DNA of 13,413 nt from Dehalococcoidia bacterium (GTDB lineage: Bacteria > Chloroflexota > Dehalococcoidia > GIF9 > AB-539-J10). Both the position numbers and the translations under genes were made by a program. The notes beneath the pieces are model-generated. The model had not been told where the DNA came from. It was given only the letters and a program-made list of their open reading frames with translations, and made no database searches. Below are positions 6,966-13,413 of the stretch, one piece after another; position 1 is the first letter of the stretch, and the number at the start of each line of letters is the position of its first letter. The DNA lies in assembly GCA_023229725.1 (NCBI GenBank), contig JALNYR010000068.1:1-13413 (forward strand). Reading direction: 5' to 3'.

Positions 6966-7841
6966 TTGGAAGTCTCTACCGTTCTTCAATCGCTCATCAG
7001 CGGGCTCACGCTCGGGTGCATCTACGCTGCGCTCGGGCTGGGCCTGTTTGTTGTCTACGGCGTGACGCGCGTGCTCAACCTGGCGCAGGGAGAGTTCGTG
7101 ATGCTCGGCGGCATGCTCACGGTGAGCCTCAGTTCGATGGGGGTGCCCCTCATCGGCGCGATACTGCTGGCGGTGTTCGTGACCGCGCTCAGCGGCGCCT
7201 TTCTCTACCTCTTCATCATCAAGCCGGCGCGGGGAGCATCCGGTTCCACCCTCGCGTTCCTGACCGTGGGGTTCGCGTTCGCCATACAGGGCATCACGCT
7301 GCTGGTCTGGGGCTGGGAGTACCGTTCGCTCACGAACTTCCTCGGCAGCTCGAGCATCCACCTCTGGGGCGCCACCATATTCGGGCAGGCGCCGTGGGTC
7401 GTCGGCATGACGATCCTGATGGTCGCCGGGCTCTTCTACTTCTTCGGCCACACCATGGTCGGCAAGGCGTTGCGGGCGTGTGCGGATGAGCCGCTTGGCG
7501 CCCGCTCGGTGGGCATCAGCATCGAGCGGATGGCGCTGCTGTCATTTGTGATGGCGGCGGGCCTTGGCGCAATCGCCGGGGCAACCATTACGCCGCTGAC
7601 CATGACTGCCTACAACGTTGGCATGCCTCTGACCATCAAGGGGTTGCTCGCCGCATTCCTGGGCGGTATGCATCGTGCCGAAGGGGTGATTCTCGGAGGC
7701 CTGCTTGTGGGCCTGGCGGAGGCGCTTTCAGCCGGCCTCATGCCGACCGGGTACCACGACGCCATTGCGCTCGGCATCCTGCTGTGCGTCTTTCTGGCGC
7801 GGCCGAGAGGTTTGCTGCCTTCGAGAGGAGCCGCCGAGTGA
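6966..7841 (+). CDS. livH: Branched-chain amino acid type ABC transporter permease, LivH family
   Basis: A 291-residue integral membrane protein with about eight hydrophobic segments. It opens with LQSLISGLTLGCIYAALGLGLFVVYGVTRVLNLAQGEFVMLG, the family hallmark (quoted in parts: GLTLGCIYAALGLGL, VYGVTRVLNLAQGEF). Later landmarks are KALRACADEPLGARSVGI (the cytoplasmic loop that contacts the ATPase), AGLGAIAGATITPL and AAFLGGMHRAEGVILGG. The start is a TTG at 6966 after a 15-nt gap from livK; no better in-frame start lies between them and the ribosome site is weak, so expression probably depends on coupling to livK. The stop overlaps the next start by 4 bp. It forms a transmembrane pore with LivM. 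Confidence 0.92.
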   Translation: MEVSTVLQSLISGLTLGCIYAALGLGLFVVYGVTRVLNLAQGEFVMLGGMLTVSLSSMGVPLIGAILLAVFVTALSGAFLYLFIIKPARGASGSTLAFLTVGFAFAIQGITLLVWGWEYRSLTNFLGSSSIHLWGATIFGQAPWVVGMTILMVAGLFYFFGHTMVGKALRACADEPLGARSVGISIERMALLSFVMAAGLGAIAGATITPLTMTAYNVGMPLTIKGLLAAFLGGMHRAEGVILGGLLVGLAEALSAGLMPTGYHDAIALGILLCVFLARPRGLLPSRGAAE

Positions 7842-8863
7842 CCGTGATCGGGGCCACGAAGACTCGGGTGATGAGCGCCTACCGGTTGCTGCGTGTGCCG
7901 CGACCTGCCCTCGTGCTGCTCGCTGTCGTTGCGGTGCTGTCGCTCGTTGGCAACCCGTACGTCCTGAGCGTGCTGACGAGCCTCGGGCTGTACGCAATCG
8001 TGGCCATGGGGCTCGTGCTGCTGACGGGACTGGCGGGGCAGGTGTCGCTGGGCCAGGGAGTCTTCTACGGAGTTGGCGCGTACGCATCGGCCCTGCTGTG
8101 CCTCGGGCTCGGGCTGTCTCCGTGGCTGGCCATGCCGGCGGCGGCGGCGGCGAGCGGGCTGCTGGCGGTGCCCATCGGGCGCGCCGTGCTGCGATTGCGC
8201 GGCATCATCGTTGCCGGCGTCACCCTGACCGTGAACCTCGTCTTCTACTACCTCGTCATCAGCGTTTCGGACCTTACCGGGGGCGCGACGGGTCTCGTGC
8301 AGATACCCCGGCTTCCGTACCCGAAGGTCATGCCGTACACCACGTTCGTCTTCTGCGTCACGTGGCTCCTGGTCGTGACGGTACTCATACTCACGTGCAA
8401 CATCGCGGCATCGCGCGTCGGTCGCGCGCTGAAGGCGGTGAACCTCCTGGCCGGCGGGAGTGAGGACACGGCGCAGGTGCTCGGCATCGACGTCATGCAC
8501 TACAAGCTGGTTGCCTTCGTAGTGGCAGCGGTGTTCGCGGGCGTCGCCGGAAGCACGTATGCTCACTACACGAGCGTCATCGAGCCGCACACGTTCAGTG
8601 TGCAGACGTCGGTGCTCGTGGCCATCATGGTCGTGGTCGGCGGCGTCACGAGCCCGTGGGGGGCAATCGTGGGTGCTGCGCTCATCGTCGGTCTGACGGA
8701 GTTCCTGCGCGAGGTGGCCCCCATCATACTTGGCGGTCCCACGGGCGCCTACGAACTGGTTGCGTACGGTGTGGTGCTGGTTGTCAGCCTGCTGTTCCTT
8801 CCCGCCGGCCTCTGTTCTCTGCCGGCACGGATAGAGGAGTGGCGCAAGGAGCGGCGCATATGA
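7838..8863 (+). CDS. livM: Branched-chain amino acid type ABC transporter permease, LivM family
   Basis: A predicted 341-residue membrane protein. The chosen GTG at 7838 overlaps the LivH stop (GTGA) and has GAGGAG eight bases upstream; the in-frame ATG at 7784 would overlap livH by 58 nt and has no ribosome site. Landmarks are LYAIVAMGLVLLTGLAGQVSLGQG (LivM signature, split as LYAIVAMGLVLLTG and LAGQVSLGQGVFYG), RLRGIIVAGVTL, GRALKAVNLLAGGSEDTAQVLGID (ATPase-contacting loop), and MVVVGGVTSPWGAIVGAAL near the end. It pairs with LivH as the heterodimeric pore. It ends with the overlap ATGA into the LivG gene. Confidence 0.93.
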   Translation: MTVIGATKTRVMSAYRLLRVPRPALVLLAVVAVLSLVGNPYVLSVLTSLGLYAIVAMGLVLLTGLAGQVSLGQGVFYGVGAYASALLCLGLGLSPWLAMPAAAAASGLLAVPIGRAVLRLRGIIVAGVTLTVNLVFYYLVISVSDLTGGATGLVQIPRLPYPKVMPYTTFVFCVTWLLVVTVLILTCNIAASRVGRALKAVNLLAGGSEDTAQVLGIDVMHYKLVAFVVAAVFAGVAGSTYAHYTSVIEPHTFSVQTSVLVAIMVVVGGVTSPWGAIVGAALIVGLTEFLREVAPIILGGPTGAYELVAYGVVLVVSLLFLPAGLCSLPARIEEWRKERRI

Positions 8864-9669
8864 GTGCCCGCTCGGAGCTCAGGTCCGGCCGAACCGTCTC
8901 GAGGGGTGGTCACGGTGGGTTCCTGGAATACGTCGGCGTTACGCTGTCGTACGGGGGACTCGTGGCGGTCAGAAACGTCAGCTTCACCGTCGAGCGCGGG
9001 GAGATACTCTGCATCATCGGTCCCAACGGCGCCGGCAAGACGACGCTGCTGCGCATGACAAGCGGCCTGCTGCGGCCGACGGCCGGCGAGATATGGTTCG
9101 AGGGGATGAGGACCGACACCATGCCGGCTCACCGCATCGCGGCGCTGGGCTCGACCCAGGTCTTCCAGGACATACAGCTCTTCAGCAACATGTCTGTGTT
9201 GGACAACGTGATGGCCGGGGCGCACGTATGGACTGATGCGGGGCTCGTCGGCACCGCTCTGCGGCTCCGGCCGGCGATCGACGAGGAACGCCGCATACGT
9301 CGTGCCGCGGTCGACCAGCTTGCGCTGCTGGGACTCTCCGGCGTGCTGCAGGAGTATCCCTCGGAGCTGTCGTGGGGCGAGCAGAAGCTCGTCGGTCTCG
9401 CGAGGGCGCTGCTGTGCCGGCCGAAGCTGCTGCTGCTCGATGAACCGTACGGAGGACTTGACACCGAGGATATCGAACGGCTCAGCATGACGCTTCGGAC
9501 GCTGAAGTCCGAGGGAATGACCATCCTTATGGTGGAACACCTGACCGATGTCGTGATGGACGTGGCAGACCGGGTTGTCGTGCTCCACTACGGTGAGAAG
9601 CTTGCCGAAGGTGCGCCCGACACGATTCGAGCGGACGAGCGCGTCATCGCGACGTATCTCGGGGAGTAG
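8860..9669 (+). CDS. livG: Branched-chain amino acid type ABC transporter ATP-binding protein, LivG family
   Basis: A 269-residue ATPase. The ATG at 8860 overlaps the LivM stop by 4 bp and has AAGGAG eight bases upstream. Motifs: Walker A IGPNGAGKTT (53-62), Q-loop VFQDIQLF (101-108) followed by SVLDNVMAGAH (family trait), signature LSWGEQ (170-175; typical LivG is LSYGQQ), Walker B LLLLDEPYGGL (190-200) with the catalytic E195, and switch His227 in MVEHLTDVVMDVADRVVVL. The ending ATYLGE is also typical. The N-terminus has a 20-residue Gly/Arg/Ser extension before the first strand. It energises import together with LivF. Confidence 0.94.
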   Translation: MSARSELRSGRTVSRGGHGGFLEYVGVTLSYGGLVAVRNVSFTVERGEILCIIGPNGAGKTTLLRMTSGLLRPTAGEIWFEGMRTDTMPAHRIAALGSTQVFQDIQLFSNMSVLDNVMAGAHVWTDAGLVGTALRLRPAIDEERRIRRAAVDQLALLGLSGVLQEYPSELSWGEQKLVGLARALLCRPKLLLLDEPYGGLDTEDIERLSMTLRTLKSEGMTILMVEHLTDVVMDVADRVVVLHYGEKLAEGAPDTIRADERVIATYLGE

Positions 9670-9686
9670 CGTTCCGGATTCTGATT

Positions 9687-10406
9687 ATGGGCAGCGAAGT
9701 GACGATACTTGAGCTTGAGGACGTCCGGGCGAAGTACGGCCTGGTCAGCGCCCTTGACGGCATGTCGTTCGCCGTCGGACGGGGCGAGATAGCGGCGCTC
9801 ATCGGTCCTCACGGCGCCGGGAAAAGCGCGGCGCTAAAGGCTATCTGTGGGCTCCTGCCGGTCAGCCACGGCGAGATACGCTTCAACGGGAAGGCCATCA
9901 ACGGCACGTCCATGGAACGACTTGTCGCCATGGGTATCGCCTACGTCGATGAGAAGCGCCTCATCTTCCCTTCCATGAGCGTGGACGACAACCTTCTGCT
10001 CGGGGCGTATTGCAGGCGGCGGAGCACCGCGGGTGTCAAGGCGGACCTTTCGACCGTGTTCGCGCTGTTCCCTGTGCTCGAGGAGCGCTCGGGACAGACG
10101 GCGGGCACGCTCTCCGGCGGCGAGAAGCAGATGCTCGCCATCGGCCGGGCCTTCATGTCGCGGCCCAGGCTGCTGCTGCTTGATTGCCCGTCGTTGCGGC
10201 TCGCTCCCATCCTGGTCAAGAAGGTCATGGGAGCCATTTCGGAACTGCGCCAGCACGGCATCACGACCCTGCTCGTTGAGCAGAACGTGAAGGCGGTGAG
10301 CCACATCGCCGACCGCGGGTACTTTCTCGAGAAGGGTCGCGTCATGGCGACGGGCAGCCCGGCGGAGTTGCTCTCGTGGTCCAACGGCAGTCGGTTGGTC
10401 TCGTGA
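9687..10406 (+). CDS. livF: Branched-chain amino acid type ABC transporter ATP-binding protein, LivF family (variant Walker B)
   Basis: A 239-residue ATPase with the order of LivF: LELEDVRAKYG (8-18), Walker A IGPHGAGKS (39-47; His in place of the usual Asn), IAYVDEKRLIFPSMSVDDNLLLGAY (84-108; normally VPEGR), signature LSGGEKQMLAIGRAF (142-156), Walker B LLLLDCPSLRLAP (162-174), and LLVEQNVKAVSHIADRGYFL (195-214). The family consensus at Walker B is DEPSLGLAP; here the catalytic Glu is Cys167 and the D-loop Gly is Arg171. The change GAR to TGC needs three base changes, so a single sequencing error cannot explain it. The start follows livG by 17 nt with no strong ribosome site. The subunit probably still binds ATP (Walker A Lys46 and Asp166 remain) but should hydrolyse poorly. 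Confidence 0.92.
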   Translation: MGSEVTILELEDVRAKYGLVSALDGMSFAVGRGEIAALIGPHGAGKSAALKAICGLLPVSHGEIRFNGKAINGTSMERLVAMGIAYVDEKRLIFPSMSVDDNLLLGAYCRRRSTAGVKADLSTVFALFPVLEERSGQTAGTLSGGEKQMLAIGRAFMSRPRLLLLDCPSLRLAPILVKKVMGAISELRQHGITTLLVEQNVKAVSHIADRGYFLEKGRVMATGSPAELLSWSNGSRLVS

Positions 10407-10411
10407 CGAAG

Positions 10412-10426
10412 GGCTCGACCCGAGCC
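10412..10426. terminator. Weak inverted repeat in the convergent gap
   Basis: GGCTCG-ACC-CGAGCC lies in the 54-nt gap between the convergent livF and hypE stops. The stem is only 6 bp and there is no T-run on either side, so a role in bidirectional termination is a guess from position. Confidence 0.25.
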
Positions 10427-10460
10427 GGAATCCAGGAGCGACGTCGGAGCCGGCGGTTCT

Positions 10461-11483
10461 TCAGCAGATGCGCGGCAACAGCTCCCCGGAGAGCATGGCA
10501 ACCAGTCGCGTCGGGCCCAAGTGCGTGCGCATCATGACCCTGCCCGGCCTCCCCGCGACGACCTCTCCGATGTCGACGGCGTTCTTCCCCAGGGGGTGAA
10601 CCCTCAGTGCCCGCAGTGCGGCCTCTGCACGCGAAGGCTCAACGATGGCGATGAACTTGCCCTCGTTCGCCACGTACATCGGGTCGAGCCCCAGCATCTC
10701 GCACGCCGCCCTGACGTCGGGTCTGACGGGGATGGCGGACTCGTCGATGAGCATGGCAACCCGTGACTGCGACGCGAGTTCGTTCAGCGTCGTGCCGAGC
10801 CCTCCCCGGGTCGGGTCCCTCATGCAGTGCACCGCATCGCCCATCGCCTCCAGCAGCGCGCCCACGATGCCGTTGAGGGGGGCGCAGTCGCTGCGTATCG
10901 CCGATGAGAAGGCGAGCCCTTCGCGTGCCGCCATGATGGCGAGCCCGTGTTCGGCGAGCGACCCGCTCACGAGTATCCTGTCGCCCGGGCGCGCCAGCTT
11001 CCCCGAGATGTGCCGGCCGTCGGGCACGAGGCCGATGCCGGCGGTGTTGATGAACAGCCCGTCTCCCTTGCCACGGTTGACGACCTTCGTGTCCCCGGTG
11101 ATGATGTCGACCCCTGCCTCGCGACAGGTGTCGCCGACCGAGCGCATCACCGCATCGAGGCTCTGCAGTGGGAAGCCTTCCTCGAGGATGAGCGCGAGGC
11201 TGAGGTGCCGCGGGATGGCGCCGACCATCGAGAGGTCGTTCACCGTACCGCAGACGGCAAGCCGGCCGATGTCGCCACCGGGGAAGAACAGCGGGTCGAC
11301 GATGTAGCTGTCGGTCGTGAAGGCGATGCACCCGTGCATCTCAACCACGGCTGAGTCGTCCAGCGTGGGCGTCGCCTCCGTCGATATGCGGAACAGCACG
11401 CGTCCGGCGACAAGCTCGTGGCTGAGAGACCCGCCGCTGCCGTGGGCCAGCAGCACTGTTTCGGGCTTGTCGGTTTCGCTCAC
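10461..11483 (-). CDS. hypE: Hydrogenase maturation protein HypE
   Basis: A 340-residue PurM/ThiL-fold enzyme that dehydrates a carbamoyl group, received from HypF on its C-terminal cysteine, to thiocyanate, giving the CN ligands of [NiFe]-hydrogenase. Features: LLAHGSGG near the start, LDDSAVV, FTTDSYIVDPLFFPGGDIG, CGTVNDLSMVGA, IITGDTKVV, GIGLVPDG, SGSLAEHGLAIMAAREGL, MRDPTRGGLGTTLNE, ANEGKFIAIV, and the diagnostic C-terminus PRIC with the acceptor Cys as last residue. The GTG at 11483 is preferred because it overlaps the upstream stop (GTGA) and homology begins just after it; a GTG at 11501 is an alternative. It is the last gene of the hyp operon shown here and faces the liv operon. Confidence 0.95.
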   Translation of the reverse strand: MSETDKPETVLLAHGSGGSLSHELVAGRVLFRISTEATPTLDDSAVVEMHGCIAFTTDSYIVDPLFFPGGDIGRLAVCGTVNDLSMVGAIPRHLSLALILEEGFPLQSLDAVMRSVGDTCREAGVDIITGDTKVVNRGKGDGLFINTAGIGLVPDGRHISGKLARPGDRILVSGSLAEHGLAIMAAREGLAFSSAIRSDCAPLNGIVGALLEAMGDAVHCMRDPTRGGLGTTLNELASQSRVAMLIDESAIPVRPDVRAACEMLGLDPMYVANEGKFIAIVEPSRAEAALRALRVHPLGKNAVDIGEVVAGRPGRVMMRTHLGPTRLVAMLSGELLPRIC

Positions 11484-12031
11484 GGCAGTGTGAACTCCCA
11501 CTGGCAGCAGAGGCCGTCCTTCTTCTCACGCGGCGGGAGGAAGAGCGGCTCCACGCGCATGGCGGGATTGAAGTAGGCGGCGTACGTGCGGAGCACCCCG
11601 GCGTCCACGATGCTGCAGATGTCCTTTTCCCGACCCTGCCCCTCGCGTTCAAGCGCCTCGAGTATCGAGCACTTTGTGACGGTCATGAGACCGCGCTGCG
11701 GCGACTCCAGCTCCAGGCGGTACTCCGTGACGTTCATCCACGGCACCAGCTGCAGGAACTTGAACACCGCGTCGATACCGTCACCTTTGATGCCGGCCAG
11801 GGCGGTGAAGCGCTTTAGCTCGAAGCGGGTTATCTTGTCCCACGCCCAGAGGTCGACCTTCAGCGCCGCCTCGTTGCTTATCTGCTCCTTGACTCCCATG
11901 TACCAGAAGCCGTCGATGGCTATGTAGGATTTCCCGTAGAGGGAGAGGAGGCTGCCCAGGAACTCGGGGGAGAGGTCAGAGAAGCGGAAATCCGGTCGGA
12001 ACTCGCCGGAGTAGTCCTGCAACTGGCTCAT
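11480..12031 (-). CDS. DUF6125-like protein of unknown function, inside the hyp operon
   Basis: A 183-residue soluble protein without signal peptide or membrane segment. It resembles the uncharacterised DUF6125 family, as I remember it: IAIDGFWYMGVKEQISNEAALKVDLWAW (38-65), LQLVPWMN (93-100), TVTKCSILEALEREGQ (117-132), and a C-terminal CCQWEFTL (175-182). Cys121, Cys139 and Cys176 fall at positions I recall as conserved, suggesting a metal or thiol site, but this is inference. A relationship to L-2-amino-thiazoline-4-carboxylate hydrolase-like proteins is possible. The ATG at 12031 is chosen because homology begins after it and GGGGAGGT lies about 11 bases upstream; an in-frame ATG at 12172 would run into hypD. 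It overlaps hypE by 4 bp (GTGA) and follows hypD by 46 nt, so it is co-transcribed with hydrogenase maturation genes. Confidence 0.72.
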   Translation of the reverse strand: MSQLQDYSGEFRPDFRFSDLSPEFLGSLLSLYGKSYIAIDGFWYMGVKEQISNEAALKVDLWAWDKITRFELKRFTALAGIKGDGIDAVFKFLQLVPWMNVTEYRLELESPQRGLMTVTKCSILEALEREGQGREKDICSIVDAGVLRTYAAYFNPAMRVEPLFLPPREKKDGLCCQWEFTLP

Positions 12032-12077
12032 TGTGTCGAATGACCTCCCCTGAGACGTGCGTGCGCGCCATAGTATG

Positions 12078-13166
12078 TCATGACGCGGCGCCGTAAGCGA
12101 AGTGGGCCGCGCAGGCGCCTTCGTGTGAAACCATGCAGGGGCCGATGGGGTGTGTCGGGGTGCACGCCGCACCGTACAGGGCGCACTCCGGCGGCGTCAG
12201 ACTGCCGCGCAACACGTCGCCGCAGCGGCAGCCCGCGGGCTCCTCGGATTCCTCCACACGCAGGTCGAACGCCGCCGCCGCGTCGAACGCGGCGTACTCC
12301 GGCCGGAGCGCCAGACCGCTGCCGGGAACGGTCCCGATGCCCCGCCACGATGCATCGCATGGCAGGAACACGTCGCCGATGAGGCGGCACGCGGTCTCAT
12401 TGCCACCAGTGGTCACCGCACGCGAATAGGCGTTTGCCACCGCCGGCGCGCCGCTCTCTACCTGCTCCACGAGCACGTCGATGGCCCTCAGAATGTCCAG
12501 CGGCTCGAAGCCCGACACGGCGCACGCCACGCCGAAGTCCCTGGGGATGAAGTCATATGGCCGTGTCCCGATGATAACGCTGACGTGGCCGGGGCAGACG
12601 ATGCCGTCGATGCGGGTCTCACCGCGGGCAAGCAGGGCGTGCATGATGGGTGGTGTGAGCTTCAGCAGTGACAGCACGCGGTAGTTTCCGAGGTTGCGCC
12701 TGCGCGCTTCGAGGATCGATGCCGCCACGGTGGGCGCGGTCGTCTCGAAGCCGATGCCGAGCAGGACGACCTGGTTCCCGGGATGGTGCGAGGCGATGGT
12801 CAGCGCATCGAGGGCGGAGTAGACAACGCGCACGTCCGCGCCCCTCGCGCGGGCGCGTTCCAGGCTGTCATGGCTGCCCGGGACGCGGATGAGGTCGCCG
12901 TAGGTGGCGACGATGACTCCCGGAATCAGAGCAGCCGCAATCGCGCTATCGATATCGTGCGGTGAGGTGACGCAAACCGGGCATCCGGGCCCGGAGTGCA
13001 TCGTCACCGTGGGGGGAAGCAGGTCGCGGATGCCGTAGCGCAGGATCGCGTGGGTGTGCCCGCCGCAGAACTCCATGAACTGCGCCGGCTTCGTGGAGGC
13101 TGTCCGGATGCGATTGGCGAGCTTCCCGGCCAGGACTGGGTCGTGGAACTCGTCAACGAATCTCAC
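12078..13166 (-). CDS. hypD: Hydrogenase maturation protein HypD
   Basis: A 362-residue [4Fe-4S] protein that, with HypC, forms the scaffold on which the Fe(CN)2CO moiety is built. Conserved blocks are all present: FMEFCGGHTHAI (30-41, Cys34), HSGPGCPVCV (57-66, Cys62 and Cys65), ATYGDLIRVPGS, GIGFETTAPT (137-146), CPGHVSVIIG (191-200), SGFEPLDIL, and the C-terminal cluster region GCRCGDVLRG...PPECALYGAACTP...GPCMVSHEGACAAHFAYG with Cys313, 315, 328, 335, 344 and 352. It begins with GTG at 13166 (MRFVDEFHDP is the typical start) and overlaps hypC by 14 bp, which suggests coupled translation. Confidence 0.96.
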   Translation of the reverse strand: MRFVDEFHDPVLAGKLANRIRTASTKPAQFMEFCGGHTHAILRYGIRDLLPPTVTMHSGPGCPVCVTSPHDIDSAIAAALIPGVIVATYGDLIRVPGSHDSLERARARGADVRVVYSALDALTIASHHPGNQVVLLGIGFETTAPTVAASILEARRRNLGNYRVLSLLKLTPPIMHALLARGETRIDGIVCPGHVSVIIGTRPYDFIPRDFGVACAVSGFEPLDILRAIDVLVEQVESGAPAVANAYSRAVTTGGNETACRLIGDVFLPCDASWRGIGTVPGSGLALRPEYAAFDAAAAFDLRVEESEEPAGCRCGDVLRGSLTPPECALYGAACTPTHPIGPCMVSHEGACAAHFAYGAAS

Positions 13167-13380
13167 TGACTTCCGCCAGCTCTCTGAACAGGGCGAGCGT
13201 CTCCTCCGCTTCCTCGGGGTCGATGATGCCTATCGCGTAGCCGGTGTGCAGCAGGACGTAGTCTCCCACCTTGACGGACGGGGTCAGCATGAGCCCTATC
13301 TTCCGCTGCACGCCGCCGACATCGGCTTCAGCGTCTTCGCCGTCGATGGAGATGATGCGTGCGGGGATGGCAAGGCACAT
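13153..13380 (-). CDS. hypC: Hydrogenase maturation chaperone HypC
   Basis: A 75-residue HypC/HybG protein. It starts MCLAIPARI with the essential Cys2 that coordinates the iron precursor together with HypD, then shows VGGVQRKIGL, KVGDYVLLHTGYAIGIIDPEEAEETL and an acidic helical end, the normal length and order for the family. The ATG at 13380 is certain from Cys2, although no clear Shine-Dalgarno is visible. A TACAAT hexamer on the minus strand (13391-13396) could be a -10, but its -35 would fall outside the window; alternatively an upstream hyp gene (for example hypF) continues to the right and this is read from it. Confidence 0.94.
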   Translation of the reverse strand: MCLAIPARIISIDGEDAEADVGGVQRKIGLMLTPSVKVGDYVLLHTGYAIGIIDPEEAEETLALFRELAEVSEIR

Positions 13381-13413
13381 GCTGGGCGCAATTGTAACCT
13401 GATGGGACGAGCT

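Noticed and set aside
7610..8590. 326-codon minus-strand open frame opposite livH and livM
   Set aside because: Its low-complexity charged composition (Arg/His/Gln/Asp) opposite two permeases is typical of a reverse-frame artefact.
10461..10466. Possible selenocysteine readthrough or SelD identity for the PurM-like protein (TGC-TGA end)
   Set aside because: The terminal PRIC followed by a stop is the HypE hallmark. The SelD N-terminal Cys/Sec motif is absent and the hypC and hypD neighbours settle the identity.

Overview
The window is a GC-rich bacterial chromosome segment with tightly packed genes, good Shine-Dalgarno sites and some GTG and TTG starts. The gene content (hydrogenase maturation, a branched-chain amino acid type ABC importer, DegV, a three-repeat lipoprotein) fits an anaerobic or facultative H2-metabolising bacterium. 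A member of the Chloroflexota (Dehalococcoidia-like) is my best guess. That rests on general gene flavour and the DUF6125-like protein, so treat it as low confidence. I saw no tRNA, rRNA, CRISPR array, insertion sequence or phage gene.

Layout. (1) 1-3036, minus strand: a three-gene operon read right to left, glycerate 2-kinase (MOFRL type), an enolase-family protein, then the start of a DrrA-like ABC ATPase that leaves the window. Kinase and enolase overlap by 4 bp. The product of a glycerate 2-kinase (2-phosphoglycerate) is the substrate of enolase, so the pair could run glycerate -> 2-PG -> PEP. Both proteins, however, carry substitutions in motifs that contact substrate in their families, so a modified substrate is possible. 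(2) 3303-4445, minus strand: a lipoprotein made of three tandem, probably beta-sandwich repeats, followed by a perfect 15-bp hairpin. (3) 4446-4754: a 309-bp divergent intergenic region with a direct repeat, a hairpin and promoter-like hexamers. (4) 4755-10406, plus strand: degV, then a complete livKHMGF-type importer set (lipoprotein binding protein, two permeases, two ATPases) with 4-bp overlaps at permease/permease and permease/ATPase. The LivF subunit has lost the Walker B catalytic glutamate. (5) 10461-13380, minus strand and convergent with the importer: hypC-hypD-(DUF6125-like)-hypE, part of the [NiFe]-hydrogenase Fe(CN)2CO maturation pathway, with an unrelated small cysteine-bearing protein translationally coupled to hypE.

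The most interesting points are the paired active-site divergence of the kinase and enolase, the asymmetric LivF/LivG ATPase pair, and the uncharacterised protein embedded in the hyp operon. I found no obvious wholly new system. The kinase/enolase/ABC operon is the best candidate for an undescribed pathway.
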